This document shows, one piece after another, positions 35,889 to 45,390 of a stretch of DNA of 64,000 bases (positions are counted from its first letter, which is position 1; every line of letters starts with the position of its first letter). The stretch is taken from contig NZ_JACRVF010000004.1 in assembly GCF_014306105.1 (NCBI RefSeq), positions 306,389 through 370,388 of the forward strand, written 5' to 3'. The translations under genes and the position numbers were made by a program. The notes beneath the pieces were generated by a model. It ran no database searches. It saw only the letters and a program-made list of their open reading frames with translations, and was not told where the DNA came from. The DNA is from Pontibacter cellulosilyticus (GTDB lineage Bacteria > Bacteroidota > Bacteroidia > Cytophagales > Hymenobacteraceae).

Positions 35889-35944
35889 AAATCGATCAAT
35901 TTTAAATTAGCGTATTTCTATATTTTGCAAAATTGCACTCTGCC

Positions 35945-38900
35945 TTAATTACCTGTTTTAGTAGTATCAGGCTTTACCGGCTCTGCTTTCGGTTTAGATT
36001 TTGGCCTTAGTAGGTCGCCTATTTTATCGGTAGCCTGTTTCTTTATGTTCTGCTCAGCTTCTCTGCGCTTCTTCTCTAATTCTTCACGGGCTTTTTGCTC
36101 AGCTTCCAGTTTGCGCCTGTTCAGCTCATTCTGTACACTATCCTGCAGCTGTTGCTTGCGCTGCTCCAGCTGCAGTTTGGCATCGTCTACTTTACTTTGC
36201 ACAGCGGCTTTAACCACATCTTTAGCCTGCTCTTTTACAGAACCGCCTGCCAGTGCCACTCTTGGGTCGGAGAGGGTGCCGCCTATACTTAGGTTCAGGG
36301 TTACACGCTCCGAAGCAGCCAGTGCATCGTTACCAACTATACTTGCCAAGCGTGTGTTCAGCTCCCTGCCTACTTTACCGGCCGGTACGTTAAGCGCTGT
36401 AATGTAGTCTATCTGACCATTTATGTTGTTAGAGCCTCCTACGGTCATTTCAATGTTGCCCACTTTCATATCGAATGGCCTTATTACCAGGCTACCGTCA
36501 ATAATCTGGGCATCAATCTTCTTGTTCTCCACCACAAAGCTCTTCAGCTCCTGTAAATTAGTTAGGTTACTGATTTTTTCTATAATCGGCACATCACGCA
36601 CCGCAGCTTTAATTACGCTGATAATACCGCTGCCGTCCAAAGTTTTAAATACCGGTGTCATGTCCTGGCCAATTTCGCCTGCAAATGCAAAGCTGGTATT
36701 AAACTTACCCTCCAGCAGCTTGGCAATAGGCGCAATTACCTGAATGGTATTAAAAGCATTGAAAGCCTCTTTAAAACCGAGGTTCTGGATATCCAGCTTC
36801 ATATCAAACAGAGGCTGCTGTATGTTTTGGGTATTGTAACTGCCACCCACAGCAAAGGTGCCTCCCAAAGTGTTAAAGGTTACTTTGTTTAACCTGGCTA
36901 TTTTATCCTTCACCTGTACCTGCCCGCTCACATTGTTAAGTTTTAGGTCGGTATACTGCACCTGCTTTGCATCTATGTTCAGTGTCACGTCCAAGTTAGC
37001 CGGTACCTCTACCACACCTTCTGTAGAGGCATCAGCAGGGGCACCTTCATCATCCACCATCCACTCATTTACATTAAAGTTATTAGAGCTGATATTGAAG
37101 TTACCGCGCAATGATTGGTTATCTGCCAGCGCATATCCCAGGTAGTTAGACACAGAGCCATTTGCCTGGAAATCACTTTTGCCAAGATAACCAGCCATGT
37201 TTTGCAGGTTGATGCGCTCGTTATTGAAAGTGGCATTGGCCTGGTTGATTTTTATACCGTTTGGCAGATCGGTGCTTACATAGTTCAGGTTATTGATACC
37301 CATGGTACCGTTTGCCGTTACGTTGCTATACTTTTCCGCCTCAATATCGCTTAGCTTACCTTTGGCGGCCACATCAGCAGTGATTCTGCCTGATACCGTC
37401 ATGCCTTCCTGCGGGAATATCTTTGTAAGCTTCGCCAGGTCAAGTATTCCTTTGATGCGTCCGTCAAATGCAGGCTTGTCTATACCCTGAATCAGCATGT
37501 TGCCTTGCAGCGGCTCGCCATCCAAGGTCATATTAAAGCGCTCTACATTAATGCGGGTATCGTCGGTGTTGCCGGTAGTATTGCGGATATTGGTTACCAT
37601 ACTAAGGTTCTGGATAGGCGCCGGAAAATCCTTAGACTTAATATACCCGTTGGTCATATTCAGGTCTGCATCTATCACAGGCATGCTTTTTTCGGAGTAT
37701 ATACCTTTGGCATCGGCATCAACTTTAAGTAAACCACGCAGCGTCATTCCCTCCACCGGGAAAACCTTCGTCATCTCGGCCAGGTCTATGTTAGCTTTTA
37801 CGTTACCGTCTATCTGCATCACCTCCAGGCCATTGATCATCACACGGGCATCAACAGGGTTTTTACCCAGGTCCATGTGGAAGTTTCGGATATTGATATT
37901 CGTATTCTGAGGAGTTCCATCAGCGCTTACCACACTCATATCGGCGTTCACATTTCGGGCAGCCTCTGGCAAATCCGGGTACTTAAACATACCGTCTACC
38001 ACTTTCAGGTTTACACCGTAGCTAGGCATCAGGGTATCAATCATACGGCCTTTAAAAAAGCCATCGAAGCTCAGTTTGCCTTCTGTCTTTATATCTTCAA
38101 ACTGCTCGCTATACATACCCGGCACCACCGACAGCACATTTCTGAAATCAGTTTCGGTGGCACTAAAGGTCAGGTCAAAGTCAATCGCCTCTTCCGGCAT
38201 CAGTATGGTACCATCAAACTTAAATGGAAACTCATTGATGCGGATATTATTTTCTTTAAATGTATAAAGCATCTTGTCCAAGTCCATGGCCATCGTTACA
38301 TCAGCATTCAACTTAGCATTTTCGATGTAGTTGGCACCATCGTAGGTCATGGTAAAGCGCTCAGCGGTTGTCTCCGACACCATGTCAAAAACGTCTTTCT
38401 CAAAGTCGCCGGAGCCGGAGTGGTTCACTTTATAGGCAGCCAAGCCAAAAGGAATGCTCAGGTCGTCGTAAAACAGCGTACCGTTGTTAATTTTCCATTC
38501 CTTAATAGCCATACTAAAATCAGAGGCAGCCGTATCAGCTTCGGTAACTGTAGTATCCGGAATAAAAATATCCCAGTTGGCTTTTCCACTCTCGAGCACA
38601 ATAAGGCGTATAACAGGTTCGTCTAATGTAATAGAGTTTACCTTTAGCTCGTCGCCGGATACAACGCTTGCCAGGTTAAGGCCCATCCTAAACGAAGGGA
38701 TTTGTGCCAGTGTGTCTCTCTGGAAAGAGTCCTGACCTATAATGGAAAGGTTATCTACGCCAAGCGACAGGTTCGGAAAATCGCGGAAAAGCGAAAGGCT
38801 AACGTCATCTGTTTCGTACACAACGGTGGCGTTGATATTCTTTGCGATCTCTTTGTCGAGGGCTTGTTTAATTTTATCTTTGAAAAGAACAGGTACAAGT

Positions 38901-38959
38901 GCTGCAAGGGCAAGCAATACTGCCAGGAAGATAAAAAAACCTATTACTACTTTTTTCAT
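35945..38959 (-). CDS. AsmA-family protein with C-terminal coiled-coil tail (1004 aa)
   Basis: A 1004-residue protein with one N-terminal membrane anchor (FFIFLAVLLALAALVPVLF). A very long beta-repeat region follows, typical of the AsmA/TamB superfamily: INATVVYETDDVSLSLFRDFPNLSLGV at the N-terminus and an AsmA-like C-terminal block about 560-870. These proteins form periplasmic grooves thought to carry phospholipids to the outer membrane. The last ~110 residues are a charged coiled coil rich in Lys, Gln and Glu, ending in a Lys/Pro tail; this is an addition to the usual domain. It is monocistronic. Confidence 0.88.
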   Translation of the reverse strand: MKKVVIGFFIFLAVLLALAALVPVLFKDKIKQALDKEIAKNINATVVYETDDVSLSLFRDFPNLSLGVDNLSIIGQDSFQRDTLAQIPSFRMGLNLASVVSGDELKVNSITLDEPVIRLIVLESGKANWDIFIPDTTVTEADTAASDFSMAIKEWKINNGTLFYDDLSIPFGLAAYKVNHSGSGDFEKDVFDMVSETTAERFTMTYDGANYIENAKLNADVTMAMDLDKMLYTFKENNIRINEFPFKFDGTILMPEEAIDFDLTFSATETDFRNVLSVVPGMYSEQFEDIKTEGKLSFDGFFKGRMIDTLMPSYGVNLKVVDGMFKYPDLPEAARNVNADMSVVSADGTPQNTNINIRNFHMDLGKNPVDARVMINGLEVMQIDGNVKANIDLAEMTKVFPVEGMTLRGLLKVDADAKGIYSEKSMPVIDADLNMTNGYIKSKDFPAPIQNLSMVTNIRNTTGNTDDTRINVERFNMTLDGEPLQGNMLIQGIDKPAFDGRIKGILDLAKLTKIFPQEGMTVSGRITADVAAKGKLSDIEAEKYSNVTANGTMGINNLNYVSTDLPNGIKINQANATFNNERINLQNMAGYLGKSDFQANGSVSNYLGYALADNQSLRGNFNISSNNFNVNEWMVDDEGAPADASTEGVVEVPANLDVTLNIDAKQVQYTDLKLNNVSGQVQVKDKIARLNKVTFNTLGGTFAVGGSYNTQNIQQPLFDMKLDIQNLGFKEAFNAFNTIQVIAPIAKLLEGKFNTSFAFAGEIGQDMTPVFKTLDGSGIISVIKAAVRDVPIIEKISNLTNLQELKSFVVENKKIDAQIIDGSLVIRPFDMKVGNIEMTVGGSNNINGQIDYITALNVPAGKVGRELNTRLASIVGNDALAASERVTLNLSIGGTLSDPRVALAGGSVKEQAKDVVKAAVQSKVDDAKLQLEQRKQQLQDSVQNELNRRKLEAEQKAREELEKKRREAEQNIKKQATDKIGDLLRPKSKPKAEPVKPDTTKTGN

Positions 38960-39098
38960 ATAGGGTAGGGTGATTTCTATTATAACAGCTATTTAAAGCG
39001 AAACTATATATTTAAAGCCAAAACCGTGCAAATTATTGCCTCATGTTTATAAACTATACTTTATAAGTGTGGCATACGGTTTTATTTAACTTTAATTA

Positions 39099-40112
39099 AT
39101 GATTTTGAAAAGGGTTTTCTGTAGCATTATACTTTGTACTCTGTGCTTTGCCGCCCAGTCGCAGGATGCCCGTTTTACGCAACAATATGCCAACAGGCTA
39201 TACTTAAACCCTGCTTTTGCCGGCTTAGGCCATAATTGGAGCGTTTCGTTAGCGCACCGTAACCAGTGGCCAGCCTTAAACGGTTCCTTTATTACCAACC
39301 AACTTGCCGCCGACTATAGGCTCGGAAATACAAAAAGTGCAATAAATATTATCCTGCAGCAAGACCGTGCCGGTGTTGGAGGATTGCAAAAATTACAAGC
39401 CACTGCAGGTTACGCCTACCACACACCCATAACAGAAAAATGGGCTATGTCAGCGGGCTTACAAGCAAGTGTAGCTTCACTTAAAATAAACTACGACAAT
39501 TTAGTTTTTGGGGATCAACTATCTGATAACGGGCAGGTTGCAATAACATCTGCAGAGGCTGCAACATTTGAACCAAACAGTTTTGTAAGCTTTGCCGTAG
39601 GGGGTTTAGTATACTCTGACCAGCTGTGGGTAGGGCTAAAGGTATCTAACCTGAACAAGCCAGCCTATGGTTTTGAGGATAAAACAAAGCTGCCCCTAAG
39701 TTACCTGGTAAATGCAGGGTATAAGTTTTACGTAAGATCCTACGAAGAGCAGGGCAGGCTGTTTGAATTAAGCATAACACCATCAGCTACTTATATACAT
39801 CAGAACAGTTTTAGCAGAGCAGATTTCGGAATACATACTATATATACACCGCTTACGTTAGGTATAATATATAAAGGCATTCCTGTTACTTCTGGAACTA
39901 ACCAAGACAAAGCCTTGTCCGTAGTAGCAGGATTGCAGCTTGAGGCCGTTAAAATAGGCTTTAGCCACGATATAGGGCTAAGCGGTATAAGCAGGCAGGC
40001 AGGTGGAGCCAACGAGGTTTCGCTTGTTTTTGAACAACTTGAGTTTAATAAATTGTTTAGAAGCCGCTTAGGGCGCAAAATTAACAGAAGCATTCCTTGT
40101 CCGGCATTCTAA
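39099..40112 (+). CDS. PorP/SprF family type IX secretion membrane protein
   Basis: A 337-residue outer membrane protein with a signal peptide (ending AAQS). The family start is clear: DARFTQQYANRLYLNPAFAG, followed by VSLAHRNQWPAL. PorP/SprF proteins support type IX secretion of adhesins and gliding. Paralogues are common, so the exact partner is uncertain. The gldJ-like gene follows on the same strand after 63 bp. Confidence 0.9.
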   Translation: MILKRVFCSIILCTLCFAAQSQDARFTQQYANRLYLNPAFAGLGHNWSVSLAHRNQWPALNGSFITNQLAADYRLGNTKSAINIILQQDRAGVGGLQKLQATAGYAYHTPITEKWAMSAGLQASVASLKINYDNLVFGDQLSDNGQVAITSAEAATFEPNSFVSFAVGGLVYSDQLWVGLKVSNLNKPAYGFEDKTKLPLSYLVNAGYKFYVRSYEEQGRLFELSITPSATYIHQNSFSRADFGIHTIYTPLTLGIIYKGIPVTSGTNQDKALSVVAGLQLEAVKIGFSHDIGLSGISRQAGGANEVSLVFEQLEFNKLFRSRLGRKINRSIPCPAF

Positions 40113-40175
40113 TTTTATTTATAATTGCATCTTAAATTACGTTAAAAGAACCTTATCTTATTTGGGTACTATTTT

Positions 40176-41417
40176 ATGAAGTTTGCAAAGTATCTATCGG
40201 CTGCAGTATTAGGAGGTTTACTCCTGACAGCTTGCTCTAAAGGAGGACAGCCTACTAGCAGAAACCCTGGTGACTACAGTACCGCTACTGGTATTGAGTA
40301 TGGCGAAGACGAAAAGTCTTTCCAGGTAAACGATTATGCTGATATTGAGGGAGGCCCTGGTTTGATCTTTATCGAGGGTGGCCGTACCGTTTTAGGTTCT
40401 ATGGAAGAAGACGTGGCAATGACACGCGACAACGTAGAGCGTACGGTTACTGTTGCTTCTTTCTTTATGGATGAAACAGAAGTGGCTAACATTCACTGGC
40501 TGGAGTACTTGCACTACCTGAAGCAAGACTCATTGCCAGAAGTATACACGGCAGCGTTACCGGATACTACTGTTTGGGAGCGTCAGCTTTCTTTCAACGA
40601 CCCTTATGTAACGTATTACCTGCGTTACCCAGGTTTCCGTTTCTTCCCGGTAGTTGGTGTTAGCTGGTTACAGGCTAATGACTATGCTATCTGGCGTACT
40701 GCTAAGGTTAACGAGAACCTGGCAAAAGAAGCAGAAGGTGGCGGCGGCGGTGGCCGCAGAGGCTTGTTTGGTCGCAGAGGCGGCGGAGAAGGCGAAGCTG
40801 TTGAAGGAAGCAAGCCATCAATCGAGTCTGGCTATGTGTTGCCAAATTACCGTCTACCAACAGAGGCAGAGTGGGAGTATGCAGCGCAGGCCATGATCGG
40901 TACACAGTACTCTGAAGACGAAAACCAAAACAACCGCAGACTTTATCCTTGGGATGGCCACCAGGTACGTAACCCGTACGGCCGTGAGATGGGTAAATTC
41001 CTGGCTAACTTTAAGCGTGGCCGTGGTGACTATGCCGGTATTGCCGGTGCCCTGAACGACGGTGCGATGATCACGGATTATATCTACAGCTATCCGCCAA
41101 ATGACTTTGGTTTGTATAATATGGCTGGTAACGTGAACGAGTGGGTACAGGATACTTACCGTCCGCTTTCTTACCAGGATGTAGAAGACCTTAACCCATT
41201 CCGTAGAGACGGTTACCTTGATGAGAAAGAAAACTATGACTCTAGCGTAGGCTTCCACTCACTGGTTACTGACGAGGTGAAAGTTTATAAAGGTGGTTCA
41301 TGGAAAGACGTAGCCTACTGGTTATCTCCAGGTACTCGTCGCTTCATGACGAGAGACTCATCTACTGCAACAATCGGTTTCCGTTGCGCGATGATCAACG
41401 CCGGATCTAACAGATAA
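40176..41417 (+). CDS. gldJ: Gliding/type IX secretion lipoprotein, GldJ-like
   Basis: A 413-residue SUMF1/FGE-fold lipoprotein: lipobox ends LLTAC (Cys 20). The order of motifs (TATGIEYGE, GGPGLIFIEGG, ETEVANIHWLEYLHYLKQ, VVGVSWLQANDYAIWRT, YRLPTEAEWEYAAQ, GFRCAM) fits GldJ better than GldK. GldJ stabilises GldK and is needed for gliding and type IX secretion. A Gly/Arg-rich insertion of about 28 residues (186-213) interrupts the fold before the YRLPTEAEWEY motif. A paralogue (GldK) would have to be excluded. Confidence 0.78.
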   Translation: MKFAKYLSAAVLGGLLLTACSKGGQPTSRNPGDYSTATGIEYGEDEKSFQVNDYADIEGGPGLIFIEGGRTVLGSMEEDVAMTRDNVERTVTVASFFMDETEVANIHWLEYLHYLKQDSLPEVYTAALPDTTVWERQLSFNDPYVTYYLRYPGFRFFPVVGVSWLQANDYAIWRTAKVNENLAKEAEGGGGGGRRGLFGRRGGGEGEAVEGSKPSIESGYVLPNYRLPTEAEWEYAAQAMIGTQYSEDENQNNRRLYPWDGHQVRNPYGREMGKFLANFKRGRGDYAGIAGALNDGAMITDYIYSYPPNDFGLYNMAGNVNEWVQDTYRPLSYQDVEDLNPFRRDGYLDEKENYDSSVGFHSLVTDEVKVYKGGSWKDVAYWLSPGTRRFMTRDSSTATIGFRCAMINAGSNR

Positions 41418-41440
41418 GAAATAACTAAAGCATAAAAGAG

Positions 41441-41469
41441 AGCCTGGGGTTAAACCTCAGGCTTTTTTT
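41441..41469 (+). terminator. gldJ terminator
   Basis: AGCCTGGGGT pairs with ACCTCAGGCT with one wobble, followed by T7. Confidence 0.9.
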
Positions 41470-41519
41470 ATTCGCATATTTTTAAAAGTACTTTACACTA
41501 ATACCCAAAGCTATACTTT

Positions 41520-42281
41520 ATGAGACCATACATACTTGCAGAAATCAACTGGAAAGCCCTGAAAGAGCAACAGGTGGACTTAGCCATACTTCCATGGGGT
41601 GCCACAGAGGCACACAACTTCCATTTACCTTACGGCACAGATATTTTTGAGGCAGAAAGTATAGCCGCAGAGGCCGGAAGAATAGCATGGGAGCGTGGAG
41701 CTAAAATAACGGTACTGCCTGCCATACCTTTTGGAGTGAACACAGGCCAGGCTGACATAAAGCTGGACATTAACCTGAACCCAAGCACACAACTGGCCAT
41801 TGTACGGGATATTGTGGAGGTGTTAAACCGACAAGGCGTCCGAAAGCTCCTGATCGTAAACAGCCACGGCGGAAATGACTTTAAACCGATACTTCGTGAA
41901 CTGGGCCTGCGCTTTCCGGATATGCTATTGGTTAGCAGCAATTGGTTTCAGCTACCGGAAAAGAACCAGTTCTTCGACGAGAAAGGCGACCACGCAGATG
42001 AAATGGAGACAAGCCTTATATTATACTTGAAGCCGGAACTGGTACTGCCGTTAGAGGAAGCAGGGGATGGCAAAGAGAAAAAATCGAAGATCAAGGGCAT
42101 TAAGGAAGGCTGGGCCTGGTCAGAGAGGCAATGGTCTATGGTAACCGAAGACACTGGCATTGGCAACCCGAAAGCTGCTACAAAAGAAAAAGGAGAGAAG
42201 TTTTTTAAGTTTGTTACAGAAAAGATGGCAGAGTTATACTTGCAGCTGTGTGAGGTAGATATAAAAGAGAGGTATGAGTAG
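41520..42281 (+). CDS. Creatininase family protein
   Basis: A 253-residue amidohydrolase-type enzyme. Metal ligand candidates are E30, H32 and D41 in WGATEAHNFHLPYGTD, then NSHGGND and the Glu in GDHADEMETS. The family includes creatininase and FAPy deformylase-type enzymes; the substrate cannot be assigned. Length is normal. The gene is preceded by the word CTATACTTTATG at its start codon and has no obvious promoter box. Confidence 0.85.
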   Translation: MRPYILAEINWKALKEQQVDLAILPWGATEAHNFHLPYGTDIFEAESIAAEAGRIAWERGAKITVLPAIPFGVNTGQADIKLDINLNPSTQLAIVRDIVEVLNRQGVRKLLIVNSHGGNDFKPILRELGLRFPDMLLVSSNWFQLPEKNQFFDEKGDHADEMETSLILYLKPELVLPLEEAGDGKEKKSKIKGIKEGWAWSERQWSMVTEDTGIGNPKAATKEKGEKFFKFVTEKMAELYLQLCEVDIKERYE

Positions 42282-42307
42282 TTTTGTTTTAATTGCCAGT
42301 AAAATAT

Positions 42308-42518
42308 CCAACCACCCCTAACCCCTCCTTATCCAAGGCGGGGAACTCATATATTACTTTAGTTGAAGTATAAGCGCTGTAGTTTTCGCTTAACCTCACT
42401 TCTACCAAGATCCTTTCAGGATGACAATTAGATATATAATCTTGAACTATGGTGATGGCAGCAAAAATACTAGTAGCAGATTCCCCGCCTTGGATAAGGA
42501 GGGGCTAGGGGTGGTTGG
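42308..42518. mobile_element. REPIN-like element: two inverted 38-bp foldable arms
   Basis: The left arm (42308-42345) is the reverse complement of the right arm (42481-42518) with a single mismatch. Within each arm CCCC/GGGG and CCTT/AAGG pairs form a small hairpin with a GGAT-type loop. The 135-bp core is non-coding. A third, diverged arm stands alone at 19237-19274. This layout matches REP doublets mobilised by RAYT transposases, but no such gene is in the window, so mobility is inferred. Confidence 0.75.
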
Positions 42519-42547
42519 ACTTTGTACTACAGAAGCAACAACAAAAC

Positions 42548-43702
42548 CTACTGCTTCACTTTAAAAGTACGCAGCTCAGCATCAATCTTCTGGTTCCAGC
42601 GTTGCTGCGCAGCTGTATCAGTGCCGTGCTTTGTTTCGCTGTCATACTGCTCCTGCAGGCGGTTCATTTCCCTGTAAGACTCAATATACTTGTACTGCAT
42701 AATGCTGTTATAGTCTGCTAAGGTTAAGCTGTCAGGGTGTAGCTTCTGCTTAAACCGCTCTGCCACCAGCTTTACAATATCAAAGTGGCGCTGTTCATGA
42801 TTTAAAGTATAGGCATCACGCGCAGCGGCTTTCGCCCAGGAGGCGCTTTTTACGACAAACACCTTCATCTTCAGGTTCAGGTGTATCACACCATCTTTTA
42901 CTTCGTTATCGCCTTCGTAGGCAAAGCCAGAAAAAACAGCTGCAGCATACTTACTCTCTTTGGTTGGGCTGGCTATAAAATCTCCCCAGTTAAGCGGCCT
43001 CTTTAAACTATAGAAGACGGTATCATCTTTCGCCTCCGCAGTATGGTCTGCAAAATGCACTTTCAAAGATCTTGCAAGCAGCACATGCTTACCAGCTTCT
43101 TTGTTAATCCAAGTATCAAAATAACGCAGCGACTCAGTAAGCACTTGGCGCAAGGCCGGTTCCACTACACCCTGTTGGCTAGCTGGCCTGTTATATTTTA
43201 TACCTCCCTGGTGTGCAATAAGCGGCAGTATTTCACCGTCACGCTGCAGCCCAAAGATTACATGCGCTACCACACGCCCTTCTACACGACCTTTAACAGG
43301 GGCACTTTCTATTACATTAAATTCCTTGAGGCGCATCACTACAGGGCGAAGCTTTGTGTTGTATGGCAGGCTTTTGCGCAGGTAATCCTGTACAGCGGCC
43401 TGGGCTCCTCCTTTCAGATCAACAGGTATGGGTTTGGAAACTGGTGTTGCAACTACCGATGCAGCATATAAATGGGCAATTGCTTTTTTATCCGGCCGTT
43501 CATCCAGCACTTTGGCAATGTAATACTCCTTTGGGGATATTGGTAAGGGCTCAGCCTTTAGAACGATAGGTTCAGTACCAGCCACTGGAGGACCCGCCGC
43601 CCACATGCTAGCAACCAGCAGCAACAACAGCGCCCACAGCGCTGCCTTTCTGAAGGTCTTCCCCCGAAGGTTGTTGCTTTTAAACTTGTCCAGAAACTTC
43701 AT
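42548..43702 (-). CDS. DUF922-like predicted zinc protease
   Basis: A 384-residue protein with an N-terminal membrane or signal segment (AALWALLLLLVASMWAAGPP, about 20-38). The first part is a beta-rich TonB-like extension. The C-terminal ~190 residues carry the HEXXH metalloprotease motif H302-E-Q-R-H306 in LNHEQRHFDI and the LNWGDFIASP element of the DUF922 family. No protease activity has been shown for the family. A REPIN-like element lies just beyond its 3' end. Confidence 0.7.
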   Translation of the reverse strand: MKFLDKFKSNNLRGKTFRKAALWALLLLLVASMWAAGPPVAGTEPIVLKAEPLPISPKEYYIAKVLDERPDKKAIAHLYAASVVATPVSKPIPVDLKGGAQAAVQDYLRKSLPYNTKLRPVVMRLKEFNVIESAPVKGRVEGRVVAHVIFGLQRDGEILPLIAHQGGIKYNRPASQQGVVEPALRQVLTESLRYFDTWINKEAGKHVLLARSLKVHFADHTAEAKDDTVFYSLKRPLNWGDFIASPTKESKYAAAVFSGFAYEGDNEVKDGVIHLNLKMKVFVVKSASWAKAAARDAYTLNHEQRHFDIVKLVAERFKQKLHPDSLTLADYNSIMQYKYIESYREMNRLQEQYDSETKHGTDTAAQQRWNQKIDAELRTFKVKQ

Positions 43703-43798
43703 TTAAAGAATCAATAAGAATAGCTGCCGCTCGAGCAGCTTTTAGCTAAACAAAAATGAAATGCATTTCGGTTCTTTCGTGACAGAAGTATACTTATG

Positions 43799-44485
43799 CT
43801 ATGCTGCTGCAATGGTAACTACACTCACCTCCGTAGCACCTGCTGCAAGCAAAGCAATTGTGCAGGCCTCTAAGGTCGCACCGGTTGTCATCACATCGTC
43901 TGCCAGAAGAATGCGCTTGCCTTTTACTTTTTCCGGATGTTTCACCTGAAACACCTGCTCTACATTATGCCAACGGTCCAGCCTGTTCTTTCTTGTTTGT
44001 GTGCCGGTATCTATAGCACGAAATAAAGCATCTGCCACCAAGGGTACATTCATACTTTCTGATAAGCCCCTGCCAAAGTACTCGGATTGGTTATAGCCAC
44101 GGCGGCGCATTTTATACTTGTGCAGGGGCACTGGCACCACTACATCAAACTGCCCGGAGTAGTGATAATCGGAGAGGAGGGAGCCATAGCGGTTTCCCAG
44201 GTGCACACCCAGCTCTTTAGCGCCTTTATACTTTAGTTTGTGCAAAAGGCGCTGTACACGGCCTTTAGGCATGAACAGCAGGTACGAAAAAGCATAGCGC
44301 ACCTGCACCTTTCCCCAGAACCTGCGTTGCAGCGGATTTAACTCAGTAGCACCATGTACATGATAATCAGTGAAAGGCAATTTTATGTTGCAGCCAGTAC
44401 AGATATACCTTTCGCCGCGCGCTATGGCACCGTCGCAGGCATAGCAACTCTCTGGGAATAAAAGCGAAAGCAGGTCTTCAAACAT
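43799..44485 (-). CDS. ComF family phosphoribosyltransferase-like protein
   Basis: A 229-residue protein. The zinc-binding C14/C17/C29/C32 cluster sits in an N-terminal finger, and a phosphoribosyltransferase-fold domain has the PRPP loop ILLADDVMTTGATL. ComF proteins help pull single-stranded DNA into the cell during natural transformation, though many non-competent bacteria keep one. The frame is open to a TTG at 44581, but this overlaps the next gene's start, so I chose the ATG at 44485. Confidence 0.88.
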   Translation of the reverse strand: MFEDLLSLLFPESCYACDGAIARGERYICTGCNIKLPFTDYHVHGATELNPLQRRFWGKVQVRYAFSYLLFMPKGRVQRLLHKLKYKGAKELGVHLGNRYGSLLSDYHYSGQFDVVVPVPLHKYKMRRRGYNQSEYFGRGLSESMNVPLVADALFRAIDTGTQTRKNRLDRWHNVEQVFQVKHPEKVKGKRILLADDVMTTGATLEACTIALLAAGATEVSVVTIAAA

Positions 44486-44580
44486 TGTGCGACGGCGTTG
44501 GTTTAAGGTATTCTGAGTAATTTCGCGTAACTTTATACTTATACTTTTATTCGCTTTTAAAGCAATCAGAACACACAACA

Positions 44581-44934
44581 ATGAGCTTAGTAGAAGAATT
44601 CAATGACTACCGCACGCGCATGAACGAGCGCATTATGTCTTATGACAATAAAGTAATTAAACGCTTTTTTAACCTCGACACCAACACCTACATGGAGGGT
44701 GCCTTGGATGTAAAAACAAAGGAAATGCTTGGCCTGGTAGCCTCTATGGTACTGCGCTGCGACGACTGCATTAAGTACCACGTGGGTAAATGCTACGAAG
44801 AAGGTGTAACCGATGAGCAGTTCATGGAAGTATCCTCCATCGCAAACCTGGTTGGCGGTTCCATTGTGATCCCGCACTTCCGCCGTGCTGTAGAGTACTG
44901 GGAGGAACTGAAAGAGCGCGGCTCTGCTAAATAA
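44581..44934 (+). CDS. Carboxymuconolactone decarboxylase (CMD/AhpD-like) family protein
   Basis: A 117-residue helical protein with the CMD/AhpD motif C60-DD-C63-IKY-H67. In AhpD-type members these residues form a disulfide and proton relay for peroxide defence; in true CMD enzymes they differ, so the exact role is open. It starts near the comF start on the opposite strand and is followed by a hairpin. Confidence 0.85.
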   Translation: MSLVEEFNDYRTRMNERIMSYDNKVIKRFFNLDTNTYMEGALDVKTKEMLGLVASMVLRCDDCIKYHVGKCYEEGVTDEQFMEVSSIANLVGGSIVIPHFRRAVEYWEELKERGSAK

Positions 44935-44945
44935 GATATTGCTTT

Positions 44946-44989
44946 TTGCTCATCGTCGGTTTTAGTTTAAATCAACCGACGATGAGCAA
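44946..44989. repeat. 16-bp perfect inverted repeat without T-tract
   Basis: TTGCTCATCGTCGGTT (44946-44961) pairs exactly with its complement at 44974-44989 around a 12-nt loop. No T run follows on either strand, so it may be a processing or stability element rather than a true terminator. Confidence 0.6.
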
Positions 44990-45003
44990 TTAACAACTAC
45001 CGA

Positions 45004-45363
45004 ATGATATACGACTCCGACAATATAGATCATAACTGGACGCAGCTTCGGGCCGACCTGATGAAGCGCTTTGGCAAAAAGCCCGATATGAACGCTATCC
45101 TGTTTCTAATAGGTATTCAGGAACTTGGCATGGGCATACGTGAGTTTACCAAAGAAGAGAAGCAGGACCTGATGCACATTGCTACTTGCCGTGTTTTCAG
45201 CCTGTCGGGCTTTTACGAGTTTACCGGCCGCGACGAAGAAGGCTGGCCACACTTTAAAGCTGTAAAGCCGATCCCTTTTGCAAACCTGAAAGAACAGGAA
45301 AAAATGCTTAAATGGCATGTGATCGAGTATTTTAACCGTGCCGACGAAATAGAAAAACCATAA
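45004..45363 (+). CDS. Conserved hypothetical protein (119 aa)
   Basis: A 119-residue soluble protein with a helical, charged sequence (HNWTQLRADLMKRFGKKPDM, FLIGIQELGMGIREFTKEEK). I recognise no domain and see no signal. Similar short proteins occur across Bacteroidota. It is separated from the CMD gene by a hairpin and from xth by a tiny ORF. Confidence 0.55.
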   Translation: MIYDSDNIDHNWTQLRADLMKRFGKKPDMNAILFLIGIQELGMGIREFTKEEKQDLMHIATCRVFSLSGFYEFTGRDEEGWPHFKAVKPIPFANLKEQEKMLKWHVIEYFNRADEIEKP

Positions 45364-45390
45364 TACAAAGCACGTGTTGTAGAAGGTGCT

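Noticed and set aside
37877..38626. 249-codon plus-strand ORF inside the AsmA gene
   Set aside because: Antisense shadow of a well-supported AsmA-family frame; composition is His/Ile-rich with no known domain.
44486..44581. N-terminal extension of ComF to a TTG at 44581
   Set aside because: It collides with the start of the divergent CMD gene, and the ComF zinc finger begins right after the ATG at 44485.
44946..44989. Intrinsic terminator after the CMD gene
   Set aside because: A perfect 16-bp stem, but no T run on either strand; kept only as an inverted repeat.
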